64,000 nucleotides of DNA. Origin: Algoriphagus halophilus (lineage in GTDB: Bacteria; Bacteroidota; Bacteroidia; Cytophagales; Cyclobacteriaceae). Below, piece after piece: positions 37,207 through 46,898 of this stretch. The DNA lies in assembly GCF_900129785.1 (NCBI RefSeq), contig NZ_FSRC01000002.1, positions 620,001 through 684,000 on the forward strand, read 5' to 3'. The notes under the pieces were generated by a model that did no database searches, was not told the origin of the DNA, and saw only the letters and a list, made by a program, of their open reading frames with translations. Position 1 is the stretch's first letter, and each line of letters starts with the position of its first letter. The position numbers were made by a program, and so were the translations under genes.

Positions 37207-38430
37207 TTATACATAAAATTCTTCTTCCTCATAATGTTTTAGAAGCTCAGTCATCCGATCCGGATCCTCCCCTTTGAAATTGATGGTTCCAAAGTGATTA
37301 CCAAATCCATTTCGGTCTGCACTTAACTTCTGCCCTTCATAAGGTGCAATCAACGTATGCTCCACGAAATAAGGCTCATTGTTGAGGGACTCAGGAATTT
37401 CTAACTTGGAGAACTGACGTTTCTGTGGATAGATCATCACATTTCCATGGTAGTTTTTGGGTTTGAAATCTTTGGCAGGAAATATCTCATCCAATTCTTC
37501 CTCGGTAATATTTGGATCATGGCTAATCACAAAGGCAGCCAAGGCGTCAAATTCATACGATTTAGAACATAATTCCAGGATATGACCTCCTGGAATTCTA
37601 CAGGCAGTTTCTCCGAAATTAAGCTCATCTTTTTCAGTCAAGAACCACTCAGGGTGAACCATACCATATTCGATTCCAAAGATGTCTACCATCTTTTGAA
37701 CTTCTTTGTGGATCAAATCCCGCTTGCTTTCCAAATACCTTCCTTCTGGGATAAAGTTTGAGTAACCTAGTTTCACATATTCAGTGATATTGAGGAATCT
37801 GATTTTTCCTTTGTTGATAAATGCTTCACATGAAAACTCACGACCTGGCAAATGGCTTTCCGCCAAACAAGGAAAATCACTATCCTCACATTTTTCGTCT
37901 ATATCACTCATGGAGCGAAGTAGTCTGTGTCCTACTGTACCTGCTGAAGCAAATGGCTTGATGTGTACCCAGCTATCTTCTTCTCCTTCCAGCTGAAGGT
38001 TTGCTTGATTCAACCGTTTCATAAAGGCCTTAACACCTTCTTTATTATATACCTCTTCAAACAGTCCAACTCGTAAACCACCAATCAATGCTTTTCGCTT
38101 CATCATGGCCTTGTTACGAAATAAAAATGCCCTATTAAGTACACGTGGGTCTCCACGATAAATAGAGTTAAGAGCTCCTGCCCATTCCACTGTTTCTTCG
38201 TATAAAGGAACTGCCACATCCGCGTCGAATGCTTTCAGCTTTTCATAAAGGTCAAGGGAATTGGAGCTATCACTCCACTCATCCAGTTGATAGGGAAGAA
38301 AAGGGATATTATTTTCTTGTGCATAAGGTTCAAAATCTGGAAAGGAAACTACTACAAAGGGTCTTCCTGTTTTTTGCATACTTTCTATGACGGGCAAACT
38401 CCAGCCCATTAGTGCGAAACATTTAGCCAT
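37207..38430 (-). CDS. ATP-grasp carboxylate-amine ligase
   Basis: 407 residues. The N-terminal part (about 1-95) is a Rossmann-like pre-ATP-grasp domain. ATP-grasp motifs follow: WVHIKPFASAGTVG (about 154-167, with the ATP lysine and glycine-rich loop), ESHLPGREFSCEAF (191-204), MVHPEWFL (257-264) and NFGETACRIPGGH (271-283), whose Glu and Arg bind Mg-ATP and substrate. The layout is that of BacD/PurT-type ligases that join an amino acid or other carboxylate to an amine. As first gene of the operon it is separated by 13 bases from the papain-like gene. The product may be a dipeptide or amide. Confidence 0.82.
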   Translation of the reverse strand: MAKCFALMGWSLPVIESMQKTGRPFVVVSFPDFEPYAQENNIPFLPYQLDEWSDSSNSLDLYEKLKAFDADVAVPLYEETVEWAGALNSIYRGDPRVLNRAFLFRNKAMMKRKALIGGLRVGLFEEVYNKEGVKAFMKRLNQANLQLEGEEDSWVHIKPFASAGTVGHRLLRSMSDIDEKCEDSDFPCLAESHLPGREFSCEAFINKGKIRFLNITEYVKLGYSNFIPEGRYLESKRDLIHKEVQKMVDIFGIEYGMVHPEWFLTEKDELNFGETACRIPGGHILELCSKSYEFDALAAFVISHDPNITEEELDEIFPAKDFKPKNYHGNVMIYPQKRQFSKLEIPESLNNEPYFVEHTLIAPYEGQKLSADRNGFGNHFGTINFKGEDPDRMTELLKHYEEEEFYV

Positions 38431-39029
38431 GATTTAAATGGATTAAGGGTTAAAAAACTGATTAATTGGATGTCTAATGCAACACTGGATGGTGTGATAG
38501 AGAATTGGACAGATCAGTCAAAAGATCAGACATCCTCTTATACAAGGGATCTTACAAGAAGTTCGTTCCATAAATTTTCAATCCCTTAGTAGAGTACAAG
38601 GATTCTTAGAATATTAGAATGAATTTGGATTTTAGGAAGTTGAAAAAGCAGATTCAAACTGTATTCTAGTTTACACCTGCACCTATTTTTTTGTGGAAAT
38701 AACCTAGCTGCTTAAAACAGTTATAAAGGAATACAATTTAAGTACAAACTCATCTATTTATTTTCTAACACCTGTTGATTATCAGAATATTATACGAGCT
38801 TCAAATTGATTTATAATAAGTTATTACATGATTTTAATCATATTTAATCCTACCCTTATTGACTAACTTAACATTTGTATTAAAGATTGAAATCTTCTTT
38901 TCAGTAGTCAGTAATTTTTCCCAATTCTAATCGCTGCACAAATAGTCCGCCATTCAGTTTTTAAAACGAAGACAAGATCTGAGAATACGCAAATCAATTA
39001 TATAACAAATCGAATAACCTAGCTCAGTT
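38431..39029. other. 599-base divergent regulatory region
   Basis: Lies between the ATP-grasp operon (minus) and the arylsulfatase cluster (plus) and should hold both promoters. A perfect 14-base palindrome ATGATTTTAATCAT at 38828-38841 is a candidate operator. No ORF, RNA gene or clear TAnnTTTG site was recognised. Confidence 0.5.
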
Positions 39030-41435
39030 ATGAATTCTTCATTTTTGCAAAAAGCAGGGGGAGGCCTAGTATTTATACTTGGTATCTTTAGCCAAATTCC
39101 TACTGGCATAGCTCAAGAGGTGATCCCATTTCCACAAAAGAAATCAGGTGGAACTCCAGGCTTGACGATTCAGGAATCAATTTATAGCCCTAACAAAGAA
39201 ATAAGCTATTTAAGTAAAGACGCTCCTAATATCATTATCATATTAATTGATGATGTAGGTCCAGCTCAGTCAAATACGTTTGGAGGGGAAATCAATACTC
39301 CAACAATGGACAAGATCGCTGGACAGGGGATTACCTACAATCGATTCCACACCACAGCCATGTGTTCTCCTACCCGTGCTGCCCTATTGACGGGAAGAAA
39401 TCACCACATGGTCGGAGCAGGTCAAATTGCAGAATTGGCAAATGATTGGGATGGCTATTCAGGAGTTCAGCCTAAAACCAGTGCCATGCTTCCTGAGGTT
39501 TTAAAAGCATATGGATATCACACTGGGGCTTGGGGGAAATGGCATAATACTCCTGCCCAATACACTACTGCAGCGGGTCCTTTTGACTATTGGCCCACCG
39601 GATATGGCTTTGAATATTTCTATGGTTTTTTAGCTGGAGAAGCCTCTCAATATGAGCCAAATATGGTTCGGAATACTTCCATTGTACACCCCAATGAACC
39701 TAAAGATGGAAAACCTTATCATTTAACAGAAGATATCGCTGATGATGCAATTGAATGGCTTCAAGACCATAAAGCATTTTCACCAGATAAACCCTTTTTC
39801 ATGTATTGGGCTCCGGGTGCAGTCCATGGACCTCATCATGTTGCCAAAGAATGGGCTGACAAGTACAAAGGGAAATTTGACGATGGCTGGGACGCCTACC
39901 GAGAACGTGTATTTGCCAATGCAAAGGCCAAAGGATGGATTCCTCAAGATGCTCAATTGACTCCTAGACCAGCAACTTTGCCGGCTTGGGATGATATTCC
40001 AGAAAGCGAAAAACCTTTTCAAAGAAGGTTAATGGAAGTTTTCGCAGGTTTTGTAGAACATACCGATGTACAAGTAGGTAAGGTAATCGATGAAGTGGAT
40101 CGTTTGGGTTATGGTGACAACACCCTCATCTTTTATATCTGGGGTGATAATGGAGCTTCAGCAGAGGGGCAGGGAGGAACTATCAGTGAATTGTTGGCCC
40201 AAAATGGAATACCTACTACCATTGACCAGCATATTAAAACATTGAATGATTTAGGGGGGCTAGATGTTCTTGGTAGCCCAAAAACTGACAACATGTACCA
40301 TGGAGGTTGGGCATGGGCAGGCAGCACTCCATACCAATCGACCAAATTGATTGCCGCCCATTTCGGAGGAACTAGAAATCCTATGGCCATCCGTTGGCCC
40401 AAGAATATCAAGCCTGATTCAAAACCACATACACAATTTCATCATGTGAATGACATTGTCCCTACCATATATGATATCCTAAATATTACTCCTCCCAAGG
40501 TGGTAAATGGTTTCCCTCAAGACCCTATTCAAGGAGTAAGTATGTCGTACAGCTTCGACAATGGTCAAGCTAAAGGTGAAAAACTTACCCAATATTTCGA
40601 AATCATGGGAAGTCGGGGAATTTATCATGATGGTTGGTTTGCAAGTGCTAAAGGACCAAGGGAACCTTGGGTTCCTGGGATACCTAAAGGAATGTTTAAT
40701 GAAAAAGGAGAATTGATCTGGAACCCCAATGATGACAAATGGGAGCTCTTTAATTTGGAGGAAGATTGGTCTCAAGCCAATGATCTATCCGGTCAAATGC
40801 CTAAGAAACTTAGGGAAATGCAAGATCTTTTCTTGGTTGAATTTGGTCAAAACAAAGGCTTGCCAGTAGGCGGAGGATTATTTGTTCCTTTGGTGAGACC
40901 TGACCTGAGAATTTCCTCTCCATATACTGAATGGACTTTTGCCGGAAACATGACCAGAATGCCGGAATTTGCTGCTCCAGCTCTGGGTAACAAAGAAAAT
41001 ATAGTGACGATCAATGCAAACTTCCCTGCAAATGCAGATGGGGTAATCTATTCCTTGGGTGGGTTTTCTGCTGGCCTCAGTTTGTATATGGAAAAAGGTA
41101 TCCTATCCTATGAATACAATCTCTTTGAAATCTCACGGACTCACATAAAAGCCAAAAGCAAACTTTCTCCAGGCGCAAAAAAGATTGAAGTCATCACGAA
41201 ATATGTAGAAAAAAGACCTGCGGGACCTTTAGAAGTTTCCATCTATGTAGATGGAAAAGAGGTGGCCAAAGGGATAGTCCCAGTCAGTGCTCCTTTAGGG
41301 TTCACCGCCAATGATTGTTTGGATGTAGGGATAGACTTGGGATCACCTGTTTCCATAGACTATTATGACAGAGCTCCTTTCCGATTTAACGGAACTATAG
41401 ATGAAATGCAAGTAAAATATACAGGTTCAAAATAG
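39030..41435 (+). CDS. Large exported arylsulfatase (type I, Cys-type)
   Basis: 801 residues with an N-terminal hydrophobic signal (GGLVFILGIFSQIPTGIAQ). The formylglycine motif is Cys112-Ser-Pro-Thr-Arg in MCSPTRAALLTGRN; Asp74 and Asp75 in LIDDVG are calcium ligands. Later segments AWGKWHN and YIWGDNGASAEG fit the alkaline-phosphatase-like core of the large AtsA-type arylsulfatases. A C-terminal jelly-roll-like tail follows (about 650-801). It cleaves sulfate esters outside the cytoplasm; no maturation enzyme for the formylglycine lies in the window. It heads a cluster with a DUF1254 lipoprotein 50 bases downstream. Confidence 0.9.
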   Translation: MNSSFLQKAGGGLVFILGIFSQIPTGIAQEVIPFPQKKSGGTPGLTIQESIYSPNKEISYLSKDAPNIIIILIDDVGPAQSNTFGGEINTPTMDKIAGQGITYNRFHTTAMCSPTRAALLTGRNHHMVGAGQIAELANDWDGYSGVQPKTSAMLPEVLKAYGYHTGAWGKWHNTPAQYTTAAGPFDYWPTGYGFEYFYGFLAGEASQYEPNMVRNTSIVHPNEPKDGKPYHLTEDIADDAIEWLQDHKAFSPDKPFFMYWAPGAVHGPHHVAKEWADKYKGKFDDGWDAYRERVFANAKAKGWIPQDAQLTPRPATLPAWDDIPESEKPFQRRLMEVFAGFVEHTDVQVGKVIDEVDRLGYGDNTLIFYIWGDNGASAEGQGGTISELLAQNGIPTTIDQHIKTLNDLGGLDVLGSPKTDNMYHGGWAWAGSTPYQSTKLIAAHFGGTRNPMAIRWPKNIKPDSKPHTQFHHVNDIVPTIYDILNITPPKVVNGFPQDPIQGVSMSYSFDNGQAKGEKLTQYFEIMGSRGIYHDGWFASAKGPREPWVPGIPKGMFNEKGELIWNPNDDKWELFNLEEDWSQANDLSGQMPKKLREMQDLFLVEFGQNKGLPVGGGLFVPLVRPDLRISSPYTEWTFAGNMTRMPEFAAPALGNKENIVTINANFPANADGVIYSLGGFSAGLSLYMEKGILSYEYNLFEISRTHIKAKSKLSPGAKKIEVITKYVEKRPAGPLEVSIYVDGKEVAKGIVPVSAPLGFTANDCLDVGIDLGSPVSIDYYDRAPFRFNGTIDEMQVKYTGSK

Positions 41436-41485
41436 TAGAATAACCGCTATCTCTTTAATAATAAGGCATACCAAAAATCAATACA

Positions 41486-42922
41486 ATGAAAATTCTAAGT
41501 ACTCTTCTATTTGCTTTTAGTATATCTATTTTTCTGGGGGCCTGCTCAATGCAGACCGAAAAAACAGGGGAATTGAAAGTCGGCGAACAAGGCTATGTAA
41601 TGCTCACCGACGCTGAGGTAGAAAACTTAATCAAGCGCTCTTACCAGTATGTAGCCATGTACAATGTCAACAACAAATTTGCACTAGCTAAATCAGGTAT
41701 GACCACTAAAGGCTATAATAAGGGCCTAAAAAACACCCAATTGTTGGACCACACCGTAAAAGCCATTGCAAGGCCCAACAATGATGTGATGTATCAAATG
41801 GCCATGTTGGACTTACGAAAAGATGCCGCCGTATTTGAATTTCCTGCCATGGAATCCAAATATGTCTCCTTGATGGCCACTGCCTATGATCATTATGTCA
41901 ATGTGCCTCTTACTACCACTGAAGGTGATTTTAAAGAACCAACCACTATTCTTTTCTATACTCAGCGAACAGAAAATTACGATGGATCTCCTGTAGAAGG
42001 TGTAGACGAAATCTTCGAAATGACAGGTGATTTTGTATCTGTGGTACTAAGAGTTATGCCTCATGCCAACGAACCAGAAAAGTTTCAAAGGATTGTAGAC
42101 CAAATTAATCAGATCAAAGGCATGACACTTTCGGAGTTTCAGGGTAAACCAAAACTTCCGGAAGACCCCATTGAATTCCCCGATTATGGAGCCACAGATG
42201 CAGATATATTCGAACATAACTTATTGGAGGTGATGCAATTCATCTTCAACCATACCACATTCGATACCACCAAGGTTTTGGATAAGGCTGTATTAACTGC
42301 ATACAAACCCTTGGGGATAGAACCAGGCAAAACTTATGATCCTGAAACAGCTTACAAGATAGATGGAAAGCGTTTTCGGGAAAAATCCATCCAAATCAAA
42401 GAGGAGTTTTTGGCTAAAATGAATAATCCAGAAGAAAGTAAAAGTCTATTACCAAAGTTGTTTCAGTTGAAAGGAAATATGACTCTAGAACCCATGGTAT
42501 TGCAATCTGTTGTAGGGCCTATAGGCCTACCACTCAAAGAGGCAGTATATCCTCCTGTGGTAACCTCAGATGGAGCTCCAATGAATGCTATGAATGATTA
42601 TGTCATTGAAATGTCAAAAGAGGAAATCCCTCCAGCTACTGCTTTTTGGTCGCTGACTCTCTATGATACAGAGAATGGATTTTTCATCCCAAATGACCAT
42701 AAGAAATACAGTGTAGGGGAAAACTCAGGCATGCAATTGAATCCAGACGGAGGAATTAAAATTTACATTTCCGAGAAAAAACCAGACGACATCCCCATGG
42801 ACAACTGGCTTCCTATCAATAGAATTGACCAGAATATTGATGTCATATTAAGGGTTTATGCACCGGATCTTGAAAAATATACAACCTGGACTCCCCCAAA
42901 AGCTGTAAAGGTGGTAAAATAA
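41486..42922 (+). CDS. DUF1254/DUF1214 lipoprotein
   Basis: 478 residues with a lipoprotein signal (ISIFLGACS, Cys20). The DUF1254 half (about 50-200: ARPNNDVMYQMAMLDLRKD, VSLMATAYDHYVNVP) and the DUF1214 half (about 330-478: PPATAFWSLTLYDTENGFFIPN, YISEKKPDD, NWLPI) are both recognisable. The family has no settled function but is often found beside sulfatases and other hydrolases. Spacing to the sulfatase is 50 bases and to the next gene 69 bases, consistent with one transcript. Confidence 0.88.
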   Translation: MKILSTLLFAFSISIFLGACSMQTEKTGELKVGEQGYVMLTDAEVENLIKRSYQYVAMYNVNNKFALAKSGMTTKGYNKGLKNTQLLDHTVKAIARPNNDVMYQMAMLDLRKDAAVFEFPAMESKYVSLMATAYDHYVNVPLTTTEGDFKEPTTILFYTQRTENYDGSPVEGVDEIFEMTGDFVSVVLRVMPHANEPEKFQRIVDQINQIKGMTLSEFQGKPKLPEDPIEFPDYGATDADIFEHNLLEVMQFIFNHTTFDTTKVLDKAVLTAYKPLGIEPGKTYDPETAYKIDGKRFREKSIQIKEEFLAKMNNPEESKSLLPKLFQLKGNMTLEPMVLQSVVGPIGLPLKEAVYPPVVTSDGAPMNAMNDYVIEMSKEEIPPATAFWSLTLYDTENGFFIPNDHKKYSVGENSGMQLNPDGGIKIYISEKKPDDIPMDNWLPINRIDQNIDVILRVYAPDLEKYTTWTPPKAVKVVK

Positions 42923-42991
42923 TTTAAATCAAATCTTTGTCTTCAAAAATCAATCATATGTAGTGAAATCTAATCTCTAAATCACAAAGTC

Positions 42992-44113
42992 ATGAAAAGA
43001 GTCAAAAACATTAATCAAGGAAAGGAGAAAGATCTCTCTTTCCTTGATGGAAAATGTGCTCAAAAAGTTCGTTCCAGAACATTAAAAAGATCGATATTCT
43101 TGTTTTTCTTGTTTGGAGCACTGATGGTATTTTCCATTGCTGATCTGAAGGCTCAAGTAGTCTCCCCATTTCAGGGAGGACATTATACTACTGGATTGAA
43201 AAATATCCGGGACATGGCAAATCCACCTTCGGGCTTATTTGTGCTTTGGTACAATTCCTCCTTTTCCAGTAATACATACGTGGATAGAAATGGCGACAAA
43301 TTCAAGAGCATTAAACTTGACCAATTCCATCCCAAACTGCCGAACATCAACGTAGACATTGATTTGAATGGATTTACAACCATTCCCGCTATTTTTTGGG
43401 CATCTGAATTCAAAATTTTGGGAGGAGCTAATTTCATGGCTGGTATTTCTCCAAGCTACATGTCTGTAGATGCTTCACTCATTACAGAACGGAATGGAAT
43501 CGTCATTGACACGGTATATACCAACATCTCTAAAAGTAAAGTTTCAGGTTTCAGTGATACTTTTTTTGCTCCTGTTGGCCTGTCTTGGGACAAAGAAAAA
43601 ATTGATTTCACTTTCCTTTATGGTTTTTATGCTCCTACCGGCAAATATGAGACTGGCTCATCGGATGGTTTAGGCCTTGGATTTTGGACCCATCAGTTTC
43701 AAGGTTTTGGATATTTTTATCCCACTGCAGATAAATCCACTGCCATTTTATTGGGTTTAACCTATGAAGCAAATAGTAAAATAAAAGATGCAGAGGTTAC
43801 TCCTGGTAACAGGTTTTCCTTAGAATGGGGATTGAGTCAATACCTTAGTGAAAGACTGGAAGTAGGAGTAATGGGCGGACACAACTGGCAAGTTTCAGAT
43901 GATAAAGGAGAGCAGGTGTATTGGGATCCAACTTTCCACGACAAAAAAAATACCATCGCATTCAATGCTGGATATTGGCTTTGGAGCAACCGATTGATGG
44001 CTAATTTGAAATACACTACGGATTATGGTGCCAGACAGCGTTTCGAAATGAATTCTTGGCTATTGAACTTCGTATTTGTAACCAATGCATTTACAGGAAA
44101 ATCAAGTAAATAA
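42992..44113 (+). CDS. Outer-membrane channel of the SphA / MetA-pathway phenol-degradation-like family
   Basis: 373 residues. A long positively charged N-terminal stretch (about 35 residues) precedes the hydrophobic signal FLFFLFGALMVFSIADLKAQ; translation may start later, but no better ATG is visible. The mature part begins VVSPFQGGHYTTGLKNIRDMANPPSGLFVLWYN, shown here only by its key GHYTTG and YN. Strands of a 12- to 14-stranded barrel follow (FAPVGLSW, FTFLYGFYAPTGKYETG, and a terminal aromatic). The family forms channels for hydrophobic or aromatic compounds. Its place beside a sulfatase and a DUF1254 protein suggests uptake of a desulfated or sulfated aromatic or lipid (inference). Confidence 0.8.
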   Translation: MKRVKNINQGKEKDLSFLDGKCAQKVRSRTLKRSIFLFFLFGALMVFSIADLKAQVVSPFQGGHYTTGLKNIRDMANPPSGLFVLWYNSSFSSNTYVDRNGDKFKSIKLDQFHPKLPNINVDIDLNGFTTIPAIFWASEFKILGGANFMAGISPSYMSVDASLITERNGIVIDTVYTNISKSKVSGFSDTFFAPVGLSWDKEKIDFTFLYGFYAPTGKYETGSSDGLGLGFWTHQFQGFGYFYPTADKSTAILLGLTYEANSKIKDAEVTPGNRFSLEWGLSQYLSERLEVGVMGGHNWQVSDDKGEQVYWDPTFHDKKNTIAFNAGYWLWSNRLMANLKYTTDYGARQRFEMNSWLLNFVFVTNAFTGKSSK

Positions 44114-44258
44114 CCATCAAAACAATGAAATTGAAAGTTCTTAGGCTTAAATCTTTGGCTCATTCAACTTATATCACAGGAAATAGAAGCTTGCATGAAT
44201 AAAGCGACTAGCATTAAGCTTCTCAATACCGTATATTCGGTAGCTATTTATTTAAACC

Positions 44259-44591
44259 ATGAAAGCTACCATTACTTCCATTGAATTAAGAGGTCCACTT
44301 CAATTTTTTGCTTTATCCTCCGAAGCATTTAGCATCATCCGGCAATTGAAAAATACAGACTGCAAAAGCTTTAAGAAAAAAGGATATTGGACCAAACATT
44401 ATACCATGACCCTATGGAATAATGAGGAGGAGTTAAAATCCTTTGCGAGAAGTGGACCTCATCTTCAAGCCATGAAAACCAGCAGTAGAATTGCAAAAGA
44501 AATCCGAACAATCACCATTGATGCCGAAACACTCCCTTCATGGAAAGAGGCAATGGAATTATTAAAACAGGCAAATACCATCCAATATTAA
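44259..44591 (+). CDS. DUF3291-like small protein
   Basis: 110 residues, cytosolic. The ALSSEAFSIIRQL opening and LWNNEEELKSFARSGPHLQAM segment match the DUF3291/dimeric alpha-beta-barrel pattern. Proteins of this group often bind heme or act as small monooxygenases; no catalytic residue is clear here. It starts 145 bases after the channel gene and may belong to the same cluster or be separate. Confidence 0.65.
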   Translation: MKATITSIELRGPLQFFALSSEAFSIIRQLKNTDCKSFKKKGYWTKHYTMTLWNNEEELKSFARSGPHLQAMKTSSRIAKEIRTITIDAETLPSWKEAMELLKQANTIQY

Positions 44592-44648
44592 AGCCCAATT
44601 CTCAACTTTCCTTCTAATCTCCTGCCTTGGTAAAGCGATATCCATGAC

Positions 44649-44677
44649 TTGCCAATCAGCTAATTTTCAGTAATTTG
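44649..44677 (+). promoter_or_regulatory. Promoter-like site upstream of the membrane cyclase
   Basis: TTG, 19 bases, then TAATTTG. The downstream part, TTTCAGTAATTTGAAG, is identical to the site at 46996-47024 upstream of the IorAB genes. The ATG of the cyclase is about 90 bases further on. Confidence 0.5.
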
Positions 44678-44766
44678 AAGACCAGGCTAACCAATTTTTA
44701 TTTAATTATTAAAATTTTCCTATCAATCTCTTGAAGTAGACTGAAGTTTTTAAATAATCCTACTAC

Positions 44767-45810
44767 ATGAATTTCCAGAACAAACGCAGATTTCAAATCC
44801 TGAAGCAATACATCATTGGTTGGACGTTGGGGTTTATATTATTAAGTATTGTTCGTGGAGAAGGCACCACAGAGCTAGGTTCAGTAAAGATGGATTTATG
44901 GGAAGCTATTTCCGCCTCCTTATTCATGGGACCTATTTTTGGCAGTATTTCAGCCATTGGTCAGATCATAACAGAGGAGATTGGATACCGACAGATCACA
45001 TTACTAAAACTGACATTACTACGTATTTTATTTGATATTATATTTTTAACATCCATTGTAATAATTGCTTATTTCATTTTCGGCAGTAACATTAGTCTTC
45101 TTCAATTTGCCTTTGAACCAGGTAGTTTCGCGATTTACTTTTATATCCTCAGTGTAGATATTTTTATGTACGCCGTGCGGCTCATAAATCTTTTTCTTGG
45201 AGGCAGTAACTTTTGGGATCTTTTTCGTGGAAAATTCTATACACCTCGGGAAGAAGAGCGAATATTTATGTTTCTTGACCTTCAATCTTCCACTAGTCAT
45301 GCAGAAAAATTAGGCCATGTTAACTATAGCCAGATGATTCAAGATTGCTTTATTGACCTAGGTGTTGTGCTGGAAAATGATGCAGAAATCTATCAATATG
45401 TAGGGGATGAAGCCATTTTGACCTGGAAACTTCGTGATGGGATAAGAGAACAAAACTGTTTGAATGCCTACTATAATTTCAAAAAGCAATTGATAAAAAG
45501 GAAAGACTACTACCAAAAAAATTATGATTGCCTACCTAATTTTAAAGCCGGTATGAACGCTGGTATCGTCACGGTGGCTGAGGTAGGCAAATACAAAAAA
45601 GAAATAGCTTACCATGGAGATACGATCAATACTGCTGCAAGGATCCAAGGAAAATGCAACGAGTTCAACCAGGAATTTTTGATTTCAGAAGGATTAAAAA
45701 ATGAATGGAAGGATTCTGATTTTGATTTTTCAGCCCTGGGCAGCATCGAACTTAAAGGAAAGGAAAGCCAAACTCGACTTTACGCCGTTCATCTGCCAAA
45801 TAGCAAGTAA
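44767..45810 (+). CDS. Membrane-bound class III nucleotidyl cyclase
   Basis: 347 residues. About 1-150 holds four hydrophobic segments (for example YIIGWTLGFILLSIV, ISASLFMGPIFGSISAIGQI, LTLLRILFDIIFLTSIVIIAYFIFG). The cytoplasmic cyclase domain (about 165-347) keeps the metal aspartates in MFLDLQSST and YVGDEAILTW and the Asn/Arg pair in INTAAR. The base-recognition positions, Lys and Thr in the cyclase at 694, read Gln in YQYVGD and Ala in IAYHGD here, so the substrate cannot be assigned as ATP or GTP. It is preceded by a promoter-like site. Confidence 0.85.
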   Translation: MNFQNKRRFQILKQYIIGWTLGFILLSIVRGEGTTELGSVKMDLWEAISASLFMGPIFGSISAIGQIITEEIGYRQITLLKLTLLRILFDIIFLTSIVIIAYFIFGSNISLLQFAFEPGSFAIYFYILSVDIFMYAVRLINLFLGGSNFWDLFRGKFYTPREEERIFMFLDLQSSTSHAEKLGHVNYSQMIQDCFIDLGVVLENDAEIYQYVGDEAILTWKLRDGIREQNCLNAYYNFKKQLIKRKDYYQKNYDCLPNFKAGMNAGIVTVAEVGKYKKEIAYHGDTINTAARIQGKCNEFNQEFLISEGLKNEWKDSDFDFSALGSIELKGKESQTRLYAVHLPNSK

Positions 45811-46132
45811 CACCCTTAGTAAGATTTGGAATTCAAAACCCTTCGACTGCCTTCTCAATTTTTTTCAACATCCAGAAGCCCCAGTTTATATAATAGTTTC
45901 CCTTATTCTTAAATAGAATTCAACTTACCCTAATAAATATATAATTGTTAATTAATTTATTTTATACGATACATAAATAGATGTATTTAATATAAAATTT
46001 ATTATATAACTATATTTTTTAAATATTATGGAACGATTTACCTATTATATTTGTAGTAATAGTAAGAGTGAAAATAAAAATCACTTGAATTATATATTAT
46101 TTTACATTGAAAGAAAGAATAAGGAGTAAGAA
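45811..46132 (+). other. Very AT-rich intergenic region upstream of the TonB-like gene
   Basis: From about 45930 to 46110 almost all bases are A or T. It contains the inverted pair ATACAT/ATGTAT at 45969-45986, an exact TATATTTG -7 element at 46046-46053 with no clear TTG upstream, and an unusually strong Shine-Dalgarno AAGGAG at 46121-46126. No gene is seen. Confidence 0.55.
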
Positions 46133-46843
46133 ATGAAATTTACATATAGTAAGAAAAATAAAAATTATACTAACATACTAATAATTATAGGAACATTGTT
46201 ATTAAGTCTTTTTGTACTACCTGCAAATGCGCAGGTAGAGGGAGCATTAACGATGGAAGAAATGGAGCACATGCAGGATCAAGACATGGAATTCATGAAG
46301 CAACTCCATAAGATCACAAAAAATTACCCAGCCTTCTCCTATGAATACACGATGAATGATGGAGAAATATCTGATGTCATCGTTACAGGAGTTGACTCAG
46401 ACATGGATAGAAAAAGATTGGAGGTAATCTTATTTGATCTCCAAAGCAACAGAAACATGCTGAAAAATAAAGCCAACAGAGTCGGTGTATTTTACTCTGT
46501 TGACGATCCCGCGGATTTTAAAGGGGATTTGACCAGAACTGTAGTAAATAATCTGAAATACCCTGAAGATGCAAAAGATTGGGGAGTGGAAGGTACCATA
46601 TTTGTTAAATTTGTAGTAGATGAAGATGGAGAAATTCCATTTGCCACCACTTCCAGCAACATTGAAACCTCTGTAGATATTTATTTAGAAGATCTTCAAA
46701 ATCAGGCTGTGGAGGCCGTAGAAGCTACTTCTGGAGAATGGGAACCAGCTACAGTAGAAGGAGTTCAAGTATCTTCTCTAGAAGTGTTACCTATCACTTT
46801 TGATTTCCAGAAAAACCCAACATTACCTGCAGTCATGAAATAA
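46133..46843 (+). CDS. Exported protein with TonB C-terminal-like domain
   Basis: 236 residues with a signal peptide (TNILIIIGTLLLSLFVLPANAQ). The start is fixed by AAGGAG seven bases before the ATG. About 120-225 resembles the TonB C-terminal fold (VVNNLKYPEDAKDWGVEGTIFVKFVVDEDGEI, partial) with the YP motif and the WGVEG-type core. It lacks the inner-membrane helix and proline-rich spacer of a working TonB, so it would be periplasmic or secreted. The N-terminal portion (about 40-110) is unrecognised. The flanking DNA differs sharply in composition from its neighbours. Confidence 0.72.
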   Translation: MKFTYSKKNKNYTNILIIIGTLLLSLFVLPANAQVEGALTMEEMEHMQDQDMEFMKQLHKITKNYPAFSYEYTMNDGEISDVIVTGVDSDMDRKRLEVILFDLQSNRNMLKNKANRVGVFYSVDDPADFKGDLTRTVVNNLKYPEDAKDWGVEGTIFVKFVVDEDGEIPFATTSSNIETSVDIYLEDLQNQAVEAVEATSGEWEPATVEGVQVSSLEVLPITFDFQKNPTLPAVMK

Positions 46844-46898
46844 TATCATGATCCCTAATTATGAAAAGTAATTGGTTATTACCTGATTGCTTGAAGAG

